Source: Schistosoma haematobium
Taxonomy: Eukaryota > Platyhelminthes > Trematoda > Strigeidida > Schistosomatidae
Assembly (NCBI RefSeq): GCF_000699445.3
Contig: NC_067195.1
Coordinates: forward strand, 65,902,591 to 65,966,590
Direction: 5' to 3'
DNA: 64,000 nt
A model generated the notes under the pieces. It searched no databases. It was not told where the DNA came from and worked only from the letters and a program-made list of their open reading frames with translations. The position numbers were made by a program, and so were the translations under genes. Shown here one piece after another: positions 10,211 to 21,689 of this stretch. Each line of letters starts with the position of its first letter. Within the stretch, counting starts at the first letter, position 1.

Positions 10211-12989
10211 TTCCTTAGTTACATAATACAAATGTTGAACTCTTTCTCTTACTCAATCACATCACCACATTTCTTTATTTTGACTGTCTTCTAGATCAGT
10301 AATCCTATTTTATTAACTGGGCCTTACTCATCTTATCCTTATCAGCGTTTACTCATCAGGTGATCGCTTGTTTTTGACCCTTTAGACTCTTGGTATACTA
10401 AATGTTGTGGGGTGTTTTTTTTACAAAAGCTTAATATTTACAATAGTTATTCAGCCTATTAAACTAATCTACATCCCAGCCACACTGTCCAGACGTATCT
10501 TTAAAATTTATTTAAACGAAATGAGTTCATGTTATTCTGATAAAATCTTTGTTCTTGTTCTCCTCAAGATGAAAAAGGAAACTATATGTACGAGACCTAG
10601 AATTCATTAATTACAAACAAACATAAGAATATCAACACTCAAGATTATAAAAACTTATTTTCAAGCACCATGTTTCGTGATGCACGCCAGCTGACACGCC
10701 AAATCAAACTAATGTAAATGCTACGGGATTTACTTTTATAAGTTACTCAATTATGTTTTAAGTTATGGGGCACATGTGATATAGAAACACGGGATATATT
10801 TTCATACATTACAATATTAGTGTCAGTAAGACTCAAACGTTCAATATAGGAGTTGGTGCTTTCTATGGAGGTTGCGGTGCAGCAAAAAATTTGTGGTCGT
10901 GAGTGAATGCAAATAAAGCCGAGAGCTGCTCATAATCAGAAGTAGTGCGGTAAATACACAGCCAGTTGGTTAAATACTCCAACTTTAACGTATTATTATG
11001 TGCTTTTTGATAGTGATACCATTTAAATTTCGGAGACATAGATAACGAAACCATATGTTCCGCATATGTTATCGGTGATATACCGCGAGAGTACCGAAAG
11101 AGAGGGAAGAAGGGAAAGGCGAGGAGCAGAAAAGATTGTGTACATTACCAGTGGAATTCGGTCGTTTGTGATGGAGTAATTAAGATATGACTCCTTTGAC
11201 TTGTCTCCTTCCACTAGGTCGATTTCTAAGCAGTTATATTTCATCAAATTAACGTAAACAGGGCAAAATATGGCGTTTAATGAAAGATTGTATAGATGGA
11301 GATGATTAAAGAGTTGGAAGGATTGTGTATTTTTAAAATTTATTAAGGAAAACATAGTGTTCGCATACCAACTGGCTTTTTTTCTTTGAAATTATTATGA
11401 CTCAGTTTTATTGTTCTGGCTTTTCGGAGTCATGAGTAGACTTCTATCTAGTGTTATTTTCCATTTTTGCTCGTAACAAGGTTTTCCAGTATGAAGTGAA
11501 ACCTATGCAAGATTAAAAATATGGATCAAAGAAGTATATGGCACGTGAAATTAGCGTTAGTATCACAGGTTAGTTACATAGTCATAGAGGGCGGTGGATC
11601 AACAAAACGTTCTGCTCTGCATACATAGGTGCCATATTGTGCCAAGTGTATATCATCTCGGGATGGATAATAAACAAACGGAAACTAGCTTTTCACATAG
11701 CAAGGTCCGTAATCTATATTTTGTGCCTACTTAGGTAGTTTGACTGATGTTCTTAATCCCAAAGAGTTGACTAGAATGGTCAGAATCGCAGACCTACTTA
11801 GTCTTACTTTGAGATTTCGTTATATTGACTCCTTACGCTTATTCACTCTAGAGTAATATTCAGGTTTTCCTGTGCATTTCGTTTGACTTAAAACAATTTC
11901 TTAGAAATGTGGGTATACTTATAAGTGAAAAATAAATGAACACTAATAGAAGCGGGTAATGACTGTACAGCAATTGATCCAGAATTTTTGCTTTTAATGT
12001 TATTATTCATGAGGCAACAATGAACCTAAACGAATGTTCATGTTCTGTCAAAAATAAGCAATTATGAACATTACCACAAAGCATTAACGTGATGACTCAA
12101 CTTTGGCGTTCTTGTCACTCATGCTACTTGCCTGAAACACAGGCTAGTTTGTCAGATATTAGACTTGGTGGCTAGTAAGTGTGGAGTTTCGAGTCTTGAC
12201 GTAGCGACAAACCACGTAATACGAATGTACGTTGGACCTATGAAAACCATTTTGAAGACCTGGTACTTCGAATTAACACATGTAGGGAAACCTCGATACG
12301 TGAATCACCTCAACTGCTTTAAACGTAGTTCACTTTTAGACGTACCAGTGACTCATCGAGACTTCGTGTCAGTTTATGATAATTTCTTAACACTACACAT
12401 CATCCTTTCGACCTAACAATCAAGGGGTAATATTGGTGAAATTGTTGAAGTTACTAAAAGTACTCCTTCGAAAAAGTGACCAACAAATATTCAACAACTA
12501 AAGTGCTGCTTTCTCATGGCTTTCGTTGTCTGACGCATTTGATTTCGATTTATGTACATATTGCTTGTTTGCAAAACAACTTGATCATCATCAACTCTTG
12601 CTTTTGAATTTCAATGGTGATTGACTCAGAAGCACTTTAGAAGAGAGATAAGATCGATCGAATATAGACGTGCTATCAGTTTGAATAGATTTCAAACATT
12701 GGTATACTTTTAGTAATAAAGATTTCCAGGTTCAGAACTGGAAGGTAACTGAATAAAACAAGTGAGATGGCTCAGAATTGGGGGTAATGGTCCATCCACA
12801 CTCACCCCTTATGCCCACCCAGATCATGTGCTTCAATATCATTTGATAATTTTTCCCCTAATCCGCATGTTCCCTTCGGAATATATTCTAAATTTTTGGT
12901 CCCTTAATATAACCAGTGCTAGCATCGCTTCAGTTCACTTGCTAATCATCTTGCCGAAATTTTTTCATAGTTCTGGTGCAGTATGGCAG
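10211..12989. other. No recognised gene
   Basis: About 2.8 kb of AT-rich DNA. The longest open frames (for example 11023-11355, minus, 110 codons) carry no recognisable domain and look like chance. Confidence 0.4.
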
Positions 12990-13311
12990 TGAAGATGGCA
13001 CAGGTATTCAGTGTTTGACAACGCTTTCATCAGTAACACCTAATATAATTCGTACCCACCAAGAGAAATCAAAAGACAGAGTCGAGGTAATCGGAAGAGT
13101 ATATTTGGCGATGACCAATATATCGGAATTCTCTGATCTAATATGGCTAGCGACTGCGGTTGATGTTGAGCACAGTGTTACCACACGTGATCTGGTGCGG
13201 ATGCCTGACCGAGCGCCTTCAGCTAGATGAGTCCGCTAAAACTAATCTGGTCAGCATCCAATGTCGAAAACTTACAGAGCTATTTATATTGGGGATTTAT
13301 TTACCGCTACA
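12990..13311 (-). mobile_element. Solo LTR of the CsRn1/Boudicca-type element
   Basis: 322 bp matching the reverse complement of the LTRs at 3865 and 8815, running from TGAAGATGGCACAGG to the terminal TTACCGCTACA. It is flanked by the 4-bp direct repeat GCAG at 12986-12989 and 13312-13315. A bare LTR with its own target duplication is what recombination between two LTRs leaves behind. It is closer to the 3' LTR at 8815 than the fragment at 1-318 is. Confidence 0.93.
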
Positions 13312-13315
13312 GCAG

Positions 13316-14240
13316 CTCGGACCAGTTAACATTTATTTCAGATCCCACGCCAATTGTGTCTGACTGGTTATCAGTTTATTAGGGCATTAGGAATCAAATA
13401 TTTTCACGGTGCTACACCGACTTACAAAAAACTGGAAATATCTACTCAAAGGGTCGCACAATTACCGACAATTATCTTGACTACTTTCGGCGTGGTCATG
13501 TATACTTGCTCAGTTCTCAATTTCTTGCATATAGCTCCACAACGAAAGATGAGCCATCTCTATATACGACACTCACCAACAAACATCTACAGGGTATTTT
13601 GAAGTTTCTAGAAACCTTTGTCCAAGATATGTCAGCCTCGAAGCAATGCAGTAGTTCGAAGCCCTCGTAGTTCATATGTGACTTGTAAAGGGTTCACTGC
13701 TTACTATTAATCCTTTGAATCATTTACATTGGTGAAACCATTCTATTAAGTTGCCTCAGTACTCAAAAACCGCCTGCTCTTCATCAAAATGACTAACAAA
13801 AACCACAGAAATTGAATAATACATATCAGAAAATTTTCGAGCACACAGATAACAGTGGAAAGCAGATGAATTTTCCATAGACGAAGTCTGGTTTTAGAAA
13901 AAAAATTGCTATAGTTCTATGCAAAGAGAAAACATCAGTGAATCCCCCGATGCGATATGACACATTCAGAAGACATGAAACGTAAATTTCCAATCGTTTT
14001 GATGAGTTTTGTTTTAAACTGTTGTCAACCAAGATTGCGTTTATGTTCATTAAAACAAAAAATAATTTCTCCTTATTCCTAAATGTATGAAGCGCCTAAT
14101 TAACTTAAAAATCAACAATACTATGATTTTTAACGCAAAAAGTTTGTTTCATTTAGTATTTGAGGCAGGTATCTCATATATTTCTTCGACCAATTGGCGT
14201 TCGTTTAAGTTGGTTCATGGCCTTATAAAAAAAAAAGAGG
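13316..14240. other. No recognised gene
   Basis: AT-rich sequence between the solo LTR and the histone H3 promoter. Open frames are short and featureless. An inverted CCAAT (ATTGG) lies near 14193 and may belong to the H3 promoter. Confidence 0.4.
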
Positions 14241-14244
14241 TCGT

Positions 14245-14276
14245 CCAATCAGAATTCTGACCATGCTGGTATATAA
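14245..14276 (+). promoter_or_regulatory. Histone H3 core promoter (CCAAT and TATA boxes)
   Basis: A CCAAT box lies at 14245-14249 and a TATA box (TATATAA) at 14270-14276, 21 bases further on and 37 bases before the H3 ATG. This spacing predicts a start of transcription near 14300 and a very short leader, as is usual for replication-type histone genes. Confidence 0.7.
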
Positions 14277-14723
<447 letters not shown>

Positions 14724-14760
14724 GTCGACCTTTGATATGATTGCTCTGTGAACGCCAAAC

Positions 14761-14776
14761 GGCCCTTTTTAGGGCC
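14761..14776 (+). terminator. Histone mRNA 3' stem-loop (H3)
   Basis: GGCCCTTTTTAGGGCC, a 6-bp stem with a TTTT loop, 38 bases after the H3 stop codon. It is preceded by a CCAAA-type block (CGCCAAAC). This matches the stem-loop that binds SLBP and replaces the poly(A) tail in replication-dependent histone mRNAs. Confidence 0.95.
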
Positions 14777-15079
14777 ACACAACATGATTTTGAGTTCTGT
14801 CTACCGGTATTCAATAAATTAGGGAACCAAGAGGGGTTATTCATTGGGTTTATCGCTAAGTACGAAATGACCTAGATATGTCGCGAACTTGTAGGATGTA
14901 CGGCTACGAACTCAATACGTTAGCAAATTCACGAGCCACAGGCACGATGTAAGTCACTTTGTATGGGTCAGCATTGCATTCACTCATGTCGGTGATTGGC
15001 TGTTCGCCCAGTTCACCTTCCCATGTGTCTAATTTGGCACAAATTGGTGTCCTCGGTTTGTTTCCCGACGAGTTTCTAT

Positions 15080-15492
15080 GGTAAATGTGTTCATGCTAGC
15101 ACTAAGCAACAGTGACCCTTCGAATGCAAAATGTTTTAGAACACACCTGAACTAGGGATAGGAAGTGAAGTAGTCACCACTTGTAAGGGTAAGAGAAGGA
15201 CTAATATACTGCGCCACTGCCATAACCAGTGGTTGGAGACTCGGTAACATGGGTGGTGTAGGTGTATACACTCTTTGTCTTCCCTTAGATTGTGAGATTA
15301 AAATTGCTTTATACCTCTATTTCTACGAACTAATTCTTTCTTTCTGTATTATATCGTCATATGAAATCTTTTGTTACTACCATTGAAGTAACTGCTTTCA
15401 TGACTTTCTTGTTCATCTTGTGCTAGTGCGGTGTGGTAACTTGGACAGATGCATGTATGTGCCTGATCCTACGTTGTAGCTGAATGAATGAC
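15080..15492 (+). mobile_element. RTE-B remnant, internally deleted
   Basis: Short blocks matching the RTE-B element at 51485-54823 follow each other with large parts missing: TAGCACTAAGCAACAG (near 52427), CTGAACTAGGGATAGGAAGTG (near 54010), CCAGTGGTTGGAGAC and the 3' end from about 15223 on (near 54593). It ends in the full RTE-B tail with GTAGCTGAATGAATGAC. The 3' part is well preserved and the rest is decayed. Confidence 0.8.
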
Positions 15493-15681
15493 TACGTTGA
15501 AGCGCATTTATGATAATCGAGTTTTATACTTAGAAAAAGTCGAGCTCCACGATTTACCATATTGGATAAATATTTCAATCATCTTAGGTTTGCAAGCAAC
15601 AGTTGTTCATCTGATTGTCAACAATTATATGGAGTGAAACTTCTATTTCAGCGATCTTTACAGCACTCTGTCATAATGATC
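15493..15681 (+). repeat. Duplicated non-element flank, shared with 54824-55021
   Basis: Directly after the RTE-B tail, about 190 bases match the right flank of the RTE-B copy at 51485-54823. By eye only a handful of substitutions and one gap of about 10 bp separate them. The two downstream sequences diverge after TCATAATGATC. The match lies outside the recognised element. Confidence 0.85.
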
Positions 15682-16885
15682 GACACTGTATGTCTACTCG
15701 CACATTCGATTTTTAACAGGCATTTGTGAAGTTTGACGTCATTTGTTGCTACCAGGGATCGAAAATCTCTAGGCCTATGTTAATTATCCAGAATTTGTCT
15801 GATATTCCAACACTGTGTAAGCCCAATCAATCAACCAACAAAGGGAAAAATGCGTTGGAAAATAAAAGGGAAATGCGCCAAAACAACTGCTTTTTCGCCT
15901 GTCCAGGGGAAATAATCCAAATTATCCTCTTTTTGTCGCCGAACTATGTACTTTTCGCCTAAATATAAGCCGAATAGTCACCTAAATATATGCTGAATTG
16001 TGGACTTTCCGCATATCACGCACTTTATAAATAATACCACCACAGTGAATTATGGAAACTAAGCACGTGCGCGATCATAAAAGCAAGGAATTAGCAAGAA
16101 TTATGCCGCAAATAAACCCTACTGTATTACTCTGGGTTGACATCGTTGTTGTAGAAGCAACAATGAGCCTAATGAAGTTAGAGCTCCACCCGTCGTCAGC
16201 CATATCTTAGGGTTTCTCGCAGAATGGATGTACACCATCTCCAGCAAACAGCGTCAACCTACTGGGATGATCACTAATAGGGTTTCTAGCAAGCATCGTA
16301 AGTATCGAAGACCAAATGTAAATAGCGTGAATTGAATTGACGCTCTTTTTTTCCGCAACCGTAAAAACGAAAGCGAAGCTGCACTAGATGGTGTGACTGA
16401 AAATAAAACCTCCCTATAAGGCTTTACTTATCGACATGCTTCAAGTGGGACATACGTCCTACCCACCGGGGGCCGTTTGTAGGCCGCCTACAGTTCCCTA
16501 CCAAGCATCGAAGTCAAGAGCGTCCCGACTGAGCTTTGACCAAATGTGTTTAGTACGTCCATCTCGAATGTTATACATTCAAGGAGACCAATTACGCTCC
16601 AATACAAATAGAACCAAACTAATGCCAAAGCATTTCATGATCGCAAGGTAACTGAATTCAAAAATAACAAGACCACTCTTTAAATATCACTTTGACTTAG
16701 TATTACAGCACATTAAGGATCCCACCATATATGACTACTCATGAAGCTCCTCGTCCCTCTTGCACTTAATCTTCACGCGCGGTGATGACGCCTGTCAAAT
16801 GACCTCTAAATAGATATGGTCTGATTTTGATGTATAGAATACTAAGAAATTATTGATCTAATTTATCCTCTTTTTCTAACCACTA
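15682..16885. other. No recognised gene
   Basis: Nothing here has a family motif that I know. GC content is higher around 16430-16560, where a short open frame (16436-16651) occurs, but it lacks recognisable features. Confidence 0.4.
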
Positions 16886-17077
16886 GATCGGGACATCCCA
16901 GATTACATAGCAGGCGCATATAAAAACCAAGAACGAACAAAATGCCCATGGCATATGTCTTCACACTGGGTCATCAATTCGTGGAACCTGTTGCCCGAAG
17001 CAGCGGTGTCTGCACCTTCAACTGACTCATTCAAGAGAAGACTAGACACTCAGAGAAGCATACTAGAAAAGGAATAA
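16886..17077 (+). pseudogene. C-terminal end of a CR1/jockey-like reverse transcriptase
   Basis: In one frame this reads DRDIPDYIAGAYK, then SSHWVINSWNLLPEAAVSAP and FKRRLD, ending in TAA at 17075-17077. The order basic strand, W-N-x-L-P, V-x-A-P-S, F-K-x-x-L-D is the usual C-terminus of CR1/jockey-clade ORF2 proteins. Upstream polymerase sequence is missing, so this is a 5'-truncated insertion. The 3' untranslated part continues to about 17110. Confidence 0.65.
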
Positions 17078-17688
17078 TATAGGCCGTAGGCCTTTTATTC
17101 TTACTAAACAAATCTGAATCCGTCTTAACCCCCACATCTCACATTACCGTATTATGACGAAAAAAAACACTCAAAAGAGTCAATGTCTTTACTCTTTATT
17201 ACGGTTAACACATAATGAAAGACTTTCGTGAAACAAGATTCATACGCCACCATATCGGGTGGTCTTTGCAGCATCGTCAGTCATTCACCATACTATTGCA
17301 TGTTGTCACATATTTCCAAGATGGGATCTTGTCTCTACTGAACTTGTAGCCATTTATTGTGTGAAATTTCCCCGCCAATCACGACTGTTGAAAGTGTCCA
17401 CCTAAATTTAAGATTGATTAGAAATTACATATTTGAGGATAACATTTGTGCAACGAAATTAACCATTAAAAGCTAATTTGGATAATACCAAAATATTCTG
17501 GTGAATGCATGCATTTCGGGGCACAGTAGGTTTTTAATATTATAATAAGTACAGACAATCATTGAAATTCATAATACATGAAAGCAAGCTTTGTGATCCC
17601 ACCAAATGGCAACAACTTTAAGTTTTATGTTAGGACTAAGTAGGTGTTTAAGAGATGCCTAGAAGTGTTTAGGATGCTATAGGTCATT
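17078..17688. other. CR1-like 3' UTR then unassigned DNA
   Basis: The first few dozen bases are probably the untranslated end of the CR1-like fragment. The rest is AT-rich with nothing recognised. Confidence 0.4.
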
Positions 17689-17744
17689 AGAAGATCACCT
17701 CTAAGACGTCCGTACTCTAATGAGTAAAAGTTTATTGACTGGAG
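17689..17744 (+). repeat. Left copy of 56-bp target-site duplication
   Basis: Begins AGAAGATCACCT and ends TTTATTGACTGGAG. The second copy is at 18259-18314. A single mismatch over 56 bases indicates a young insertion. Confidence 0.92.
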
Positions 17745-18258
17745 GTTGTGAATCTTCATCGACTGAGATGGTCGGGATAGTGTTACGTAGGCCTGAACAC
17801 CGATTACCACGTCGTGTAATGATAACGGGTGTTCGGGATGGTTGGAAGAAAGTTAGCGGCGGCCAAACCAAAACGTGGCATCAGTGCTTGAAGTCACTGA
17901 CTTCTAGTCTGAGCCATGTTGGTAGATGCAGACTACTTGGTTGGGGTCCGCGTGACTACCGTAACCAATGGTTGGAGACTCTGGGTAACATGGCTGAGAA
18001 TCGATCACAATGGTGTAGGTGTATACACTCTTTGTCTTCCCTTAGACAGTGAGATTTAAATTGCTGTATACCTCTATTTCTACGAACTAATTCTTTCTTC
18101 CTGTACTGTATCCTTATTGCAATCTTTCCTTTATATATTACCACCTCTGAATTAACTACTTTAATGAATCCGGTGTCCATTTTGTGTTATTGAGGTATGG
18201 CAACTTGGACCAATGCATATATGTGCCTGGTCCTACGTTGTAGCTGACTGACTGACTG
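17745..18258 (+). mobile_element. 5'-truncated RTE-B insertion with 56-bp target duplication
   Basis: The 514-bp insert matches the RTE-B 3' end (compare 54376-54680 and 59390-59901), including the reverse-transcriptase C-terminus (RHVLRRPEHRLPRRV-like text, 17720-18052 frame), and ends in the (CTGA)n tail. It is flanked by a 56-bp direct repeat, 17689-17744 and 18259-18314, with one mismatch (C at 17701, T at 18271). Confidence 0.92.
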
Positions 18259-18314
18259 AGAAGATCACCTTTAAGACGTCCGTACTCTAATGAGTAAAAG
18301 TTTATTGACTGGAG
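18259..18314 (+). repeat. Right copy of 56-bp target-site duplication
   Basis: Second copy of the block at 17689-17744, directly after the (CTGA)n tail of the RTE-B insertion. Confidence 0.92.
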
Positions 18315-18473
18315 TTCTTTATGAAACTTGAATAATGTTAGTAAACACGACAAAACATGAACAACGTCAGTGATTGAAATTTTATAATCTCAAGGTTTTG
18401 TTCAGAAGCCTGGTCTTTGAAAATTTTTTTTGGAAAAGCCAGGTCCACACTACTGAGGAAGACGTAGAAGTTC

Positions 18474-18853
18474 AATCCAATCAGTAACAACGTAGAACTT
18501 CGTACGTACGTACATCAGTTCGAGTTGCCACACCACATTAGCACAGAGATACAGTTGTCGATTCAAATCCCGTAGTGGTAGAGGTAATAAGAGTATAAGC
18601 AGTAATCGGGAAGATTAGGGTTTGGAGATGTTATTTAAAGAGTATAATCCAGTGAAATAAATTTGGAAAGAGGAAAAAAGGGACATGAAGAATTCAGAAG
18701 ATTAGAGTTTGGGAGAACACAGAGAGTGGATGCACCTGCGCCATTCCAAACGATTTTGAGCCATGTCATTCAGGGTCTCTAACCATCGGTTGCTATCATC
18801 TCGCGGTCCCCAACCAGGTAGTCTACACCTACCAACATGACAGTTCACTTGTC
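18474..18853 (-). mobile_element. RTE-B 3' end insertion, divergent subfamily
   Basis: The reverse complement reads as the RTE-B 3' end: GTTGGTAGGTGTAGACTACC, GGTTGGGGACCGCGAGA, ATGGTTAGAGACCCTGAATG, followed by a tail ending near CTGATTG. Its 3' untranslated part differs from the other copies in the window. It is bounded by a 14-bp direct repeat AAGACGTAGAAGTT at 18460-18473 and 18854-18867. Confidence 0.88.
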
Positions 18854-18973
18854 AAGACGTAGAAGTTAGTCACCATTAACTGCTGGAATATTTAAAAATA
18901 CAATCCCCTATTTAAGGTTTCCTATATAATCGGAGCTTAAATATTCTGACTATTAGTTCTTACAATACAAATG

Positions 18974-19425
18974 GCCCCCAAATGCCCTGGTATGGCCGAG
19001 AGTGGGATGGGCCCTCCCTCCCTCACACACGGCCACGCGTATACAGCCACTGCCAAGGAAGTCCTACTCACTGCCTTCTCGTTGCGGGGATGTTGTTTAC
19101 GATAATGAGAGGACGAAAAGCGAATGTCCAGAACTTTAACCGGATCTCAAACCAATGGTGCACATGGGCTCCAGTATCCTGAGGGAACAAATGGCGTATG
19201 AACCAATCGTTGATCACCGGATACCATGGGACTGCATCTCCTCATGATGCTCCACTGCTTTGTGGATCAGACCTTTAGGTTAAAGGCTCGGGGTGTGGCC
19301 ACCTAAGAAAGCCACCTGCTTCGGTCAGGGCACCTGGGCAGTATCACAGCCGACACACAACTATGGTGTGCGCATACATACTTGGCGCCCTCTTGTACCA
19401 ATATTTATGTGTTCAAATAAATAAA
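18974..19425 (+). mobile_element. Small retroposon of unknown family
   Basis: A GC-richer 450-bp block ends in an AAATAAATAAA tail. It is flanked by the 13-bp near-repeat TACAATACAAATG (18961-18973) and TACAATAAAAATG (19426-19438), one mismatch. Tail plus duplication indicates retroposition of an RNA. The body has no coding frame that I recognise. It could be the 3' end of a longer element or a SINE. Confidence 0.6.
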
Positions 19426-19438
19426 TACAATAAAAATG

Positions 19439-20640
19439 ACTCGAAAAAGATGAATCCCCGAAATAAACGGCATGGAACTAAAAATCGATTGGAGGCATAC
19501 ATTATTTAAAGAAACTGCACTACGAGAAATAGTTCTGGTGTTAAAATTTAAGACGATTATCTGTAAGACAATTAAAAGCATACCATCGTTTCTGTAATTG
19601 ATAAGAACTCATTCATATCAAAAGAATTTGAAAAATACATTCGCGTACGTAGTAACATCATCCATATACTCAGTAAAATCGTTTCTTGTAGGATGTCTTT
19701 TTAAGTAAAAAACAACGTTTCAGATTCGAATATTTAACACATGGCACAACTGTTCCATTTATTTTACTGCGTATGGTTTTGTGTTCAAAGCCAAAAAAGT
19801 TTGATACAATTGTAGGTCGGAGTATCCCAATTATTAAGTAACCTTCACGGTTGACTAGCGACTGTCACTCAAATGAGACGTTAAATATAATTCTTATGAA
19901 TCGATTTTGTAGATCGACAAAGCATTATCTTAATTTTGACAATGTTTTGCTAGAACTGCTATTATGAAATCTCTTCAATACAACACTCACAATAATCATC
20001 ACAAGAAAACACTGGTTCATTTAAAAAACGAAATTGGCAACAGAGGATACTTGTCGAACACACTGGAAAAAAAAACTATCTGACGAAGCCCTAACATAAA
20101 CCGAGTTTGTAACCTACAATCTTTCCTTCCGTAGACTAAGAATCTCGTCACATTCAACAAGTATACTTGAAAAATATCTAATAGCATAGACTGTCAGGTC
20201 CTTCGATTCACAGGGACCAACGCTACAGTTTCGCCTTACATAAAACGTCACCACCAGAGCTTCTAACCCAGCTAAAGCCTACTATAACAACCCAAGCCAG
20301 GCAAAATAGTTTAGGAATTAATAGGTCAGTGGATGCTGATGGGCCAAGAGAGCTTGAAGCTCGTTACCAAAGTACATGACAAGAAAAATTTGATGCTTTA
20401 TCCTTAGCCACCAACATATAAGCACGACACTTCAAGTTGAAAATGATAAAACAAACGCGAGAATGGAAAAGACAGAAGTCCCTCGAAGTCAAAGTGTCCT
20501 GAGAAAAAGCCCTAATCAACAGTACTCCTGTTTTCATGAAGAATACCTTATCTGAGGCGAAAATGACAATAGTTTAAGCAACCACATACTCGACACAACG
20601 ACCTTGTACCAACGATCAACAAAACGATAATCATATGAGC
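19439..20640. other. No recognised gene; upstream region of histone H1
   Basis: AT-rich with no recognised feature. The distal H1 promoter may lie at its right end. Confidence 0.4.
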
Positions 20641-20648
20641 TATTTTGT

Positions 20649-20722
20649 GATTGGACAATGTTCACACTGGCTTCTAATTGGATAATATGAAAATCATGTA
20701 ACGTCGTGGTCAAGAAATTATT
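20649..20722 (+). promoter_or_regulatory. Candidate histone H1 promoter
   Basis: Two inverted CCAAT boxes (ATTGG) occur near 20650 and 20677. A weak TATA-like ATTATTATAG lies near 20716-20725, about 75 bases before the H1 ATG. The boxes are individually common in AT-rich DNA, so this is tentative. Confidence 0.35.
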
Positions 20723-20794
20723 ATAGGGCTCAACTGAGAAGCTAGAACGTCCGTTCTCGTCTCCGTGTGGCAATTTTGGAAAGGAGGTATAGTC

Positions 20795-21316
20795 ATGAGC
20801 GCTTCAGTGCCCGTCCCAGTGAAGAAGCCGAAGTCGTCGAAACCTAAAATGCCGGCCAGCCACCCGCCGGTAGTCAACATGATCACGGCAGCAATTTTGG
20901 CGGTTAAGGATCGTAAGGGCAGCTCACTCGCTACCATCAAAAAATACATAGCCGCGAATTACAAGTTCGATGTTGAAAAGCAGGCAGCCCATATTCGCCG
21001 TGCTATAGTACATGGTGTTGAAAAAGGTGCTTTTATACGAGTTGGGAATAAGGGGAAGGGCGCGTCTGGCAGCTTCAAAGTAGCTGAAAAGAAAATTGTT
21101 GATGCCAAACCCAAAGTTGCTAAACCGAAAACCAAAGCTCCTTCCGCTGTTAAACCAAAATCAACTCCAAAGAAGCCTAAAGAAAAGAAGGTCACTAAAC
21201 CGAAAGTCAAGACACCTAAGAAGCCAAAAGCTGCTGTAACAAAGAAGCCAGCAGCTAAAAAGCCAAAGACTCCTAAGAAGACTGTGGCTAAGAAGGTTGC
21301 TCCAAAGAAGAAGTAA
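20795..21316 (+). CDS. Histone H1 (linker histone)
   Basis: Linker histone that binds the nucleosome entry/exit DNA and compacts chromatin. It is 173 residues, intronless. Residues about 1-21 form a short Lys/Pro/Val-rich N-tail. Residues about 22-92 are the winged-helix globular domain, with HPPVVNMITAAILAVKDRKG, then SLATIKKYIAANY, and GAFIRVGNKGKGASGSFKV. From about 95 to the end is a Lys/Ala/Pro tail with repeated KPK, KKP and TPKK units. Similar short H1 proteins are known from flatworms. The ATG at 20795 is the first in frame (only GTG lies upstream). A histone stem-loop 52 bases after the stop shows that it is replication-dependent, like H3 6.5 kb upstream on the same strand. Confidence 0.96.
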   Translation: MSASVPVPVKKPKSSKPKMPASHPPVVNMITAAILAVKDRKGSSLATIKKYIAANYKFDVEKQAAHIRRAIVHGVEKGAFIRVGNKGKGASGSFKVAEKKIVDAKPKVAKPKTKAPSAVKPKSTPKKPKEKKVTKPKVKTPKKPKAAVTKKPAAKKPKTPKKTVAKKVAPKKK

Positions 21317-21368
21317 AGTGGTTTGATGGTGCCTATATAGGTGCTGCTACTACGGAGAACGTGACAAC

Positions 21369-21384
21369 GGCCCTTTTTAGGGCC
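21369..21384 (+). terminator. Histone mRNA 3' stem-loop (H1)
   Basis: The same 16 bases as at the H3 gene, GGCCCTTTTTAGGGCC, preceded by ACAAC and followed by AATCACC. Stem of 6 bp, TTTT loop. Confidence 0.95.
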
Positions 21385-21689
21385 AATCACCATTTGGTTT
21401 GCAACTTCCTTAGTTTATTTATCAGTACCGCAGAAGGTGTGACGTGGTATGTAATTGTCAGATGTACGGGCAATATATATATTGCTTGTGACTATGGTGT
21501 TAGTGCGTAGTTGGTTACTATGACCTAAGTCTTTATTCAACAGCCATACTTAAGCAAGGATTTATCCGTGTGGAAAGGGACTTCCTAACATTATTTACCT
21601 GAGTGCGATAAGTGCGGTTCTCTTGTGTATACAAGTGTAGGTACAGCACTAAGGACGAGGGTAGGATGAGCGATATTACAATGTGTTGC

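Noticed and set aside
20765..20794. Upstream extension of histone H1
   Set aside because: The codon at 20765 is GTG, not ATG, and the extension lacks any H1-like sequence.
20959..21393. 144-codon minus-strand frame
   Set aside because: It is the antisense of the histone H1 gene; its Phe/Gly-rich text is the reverse of Lys/Pro codons.
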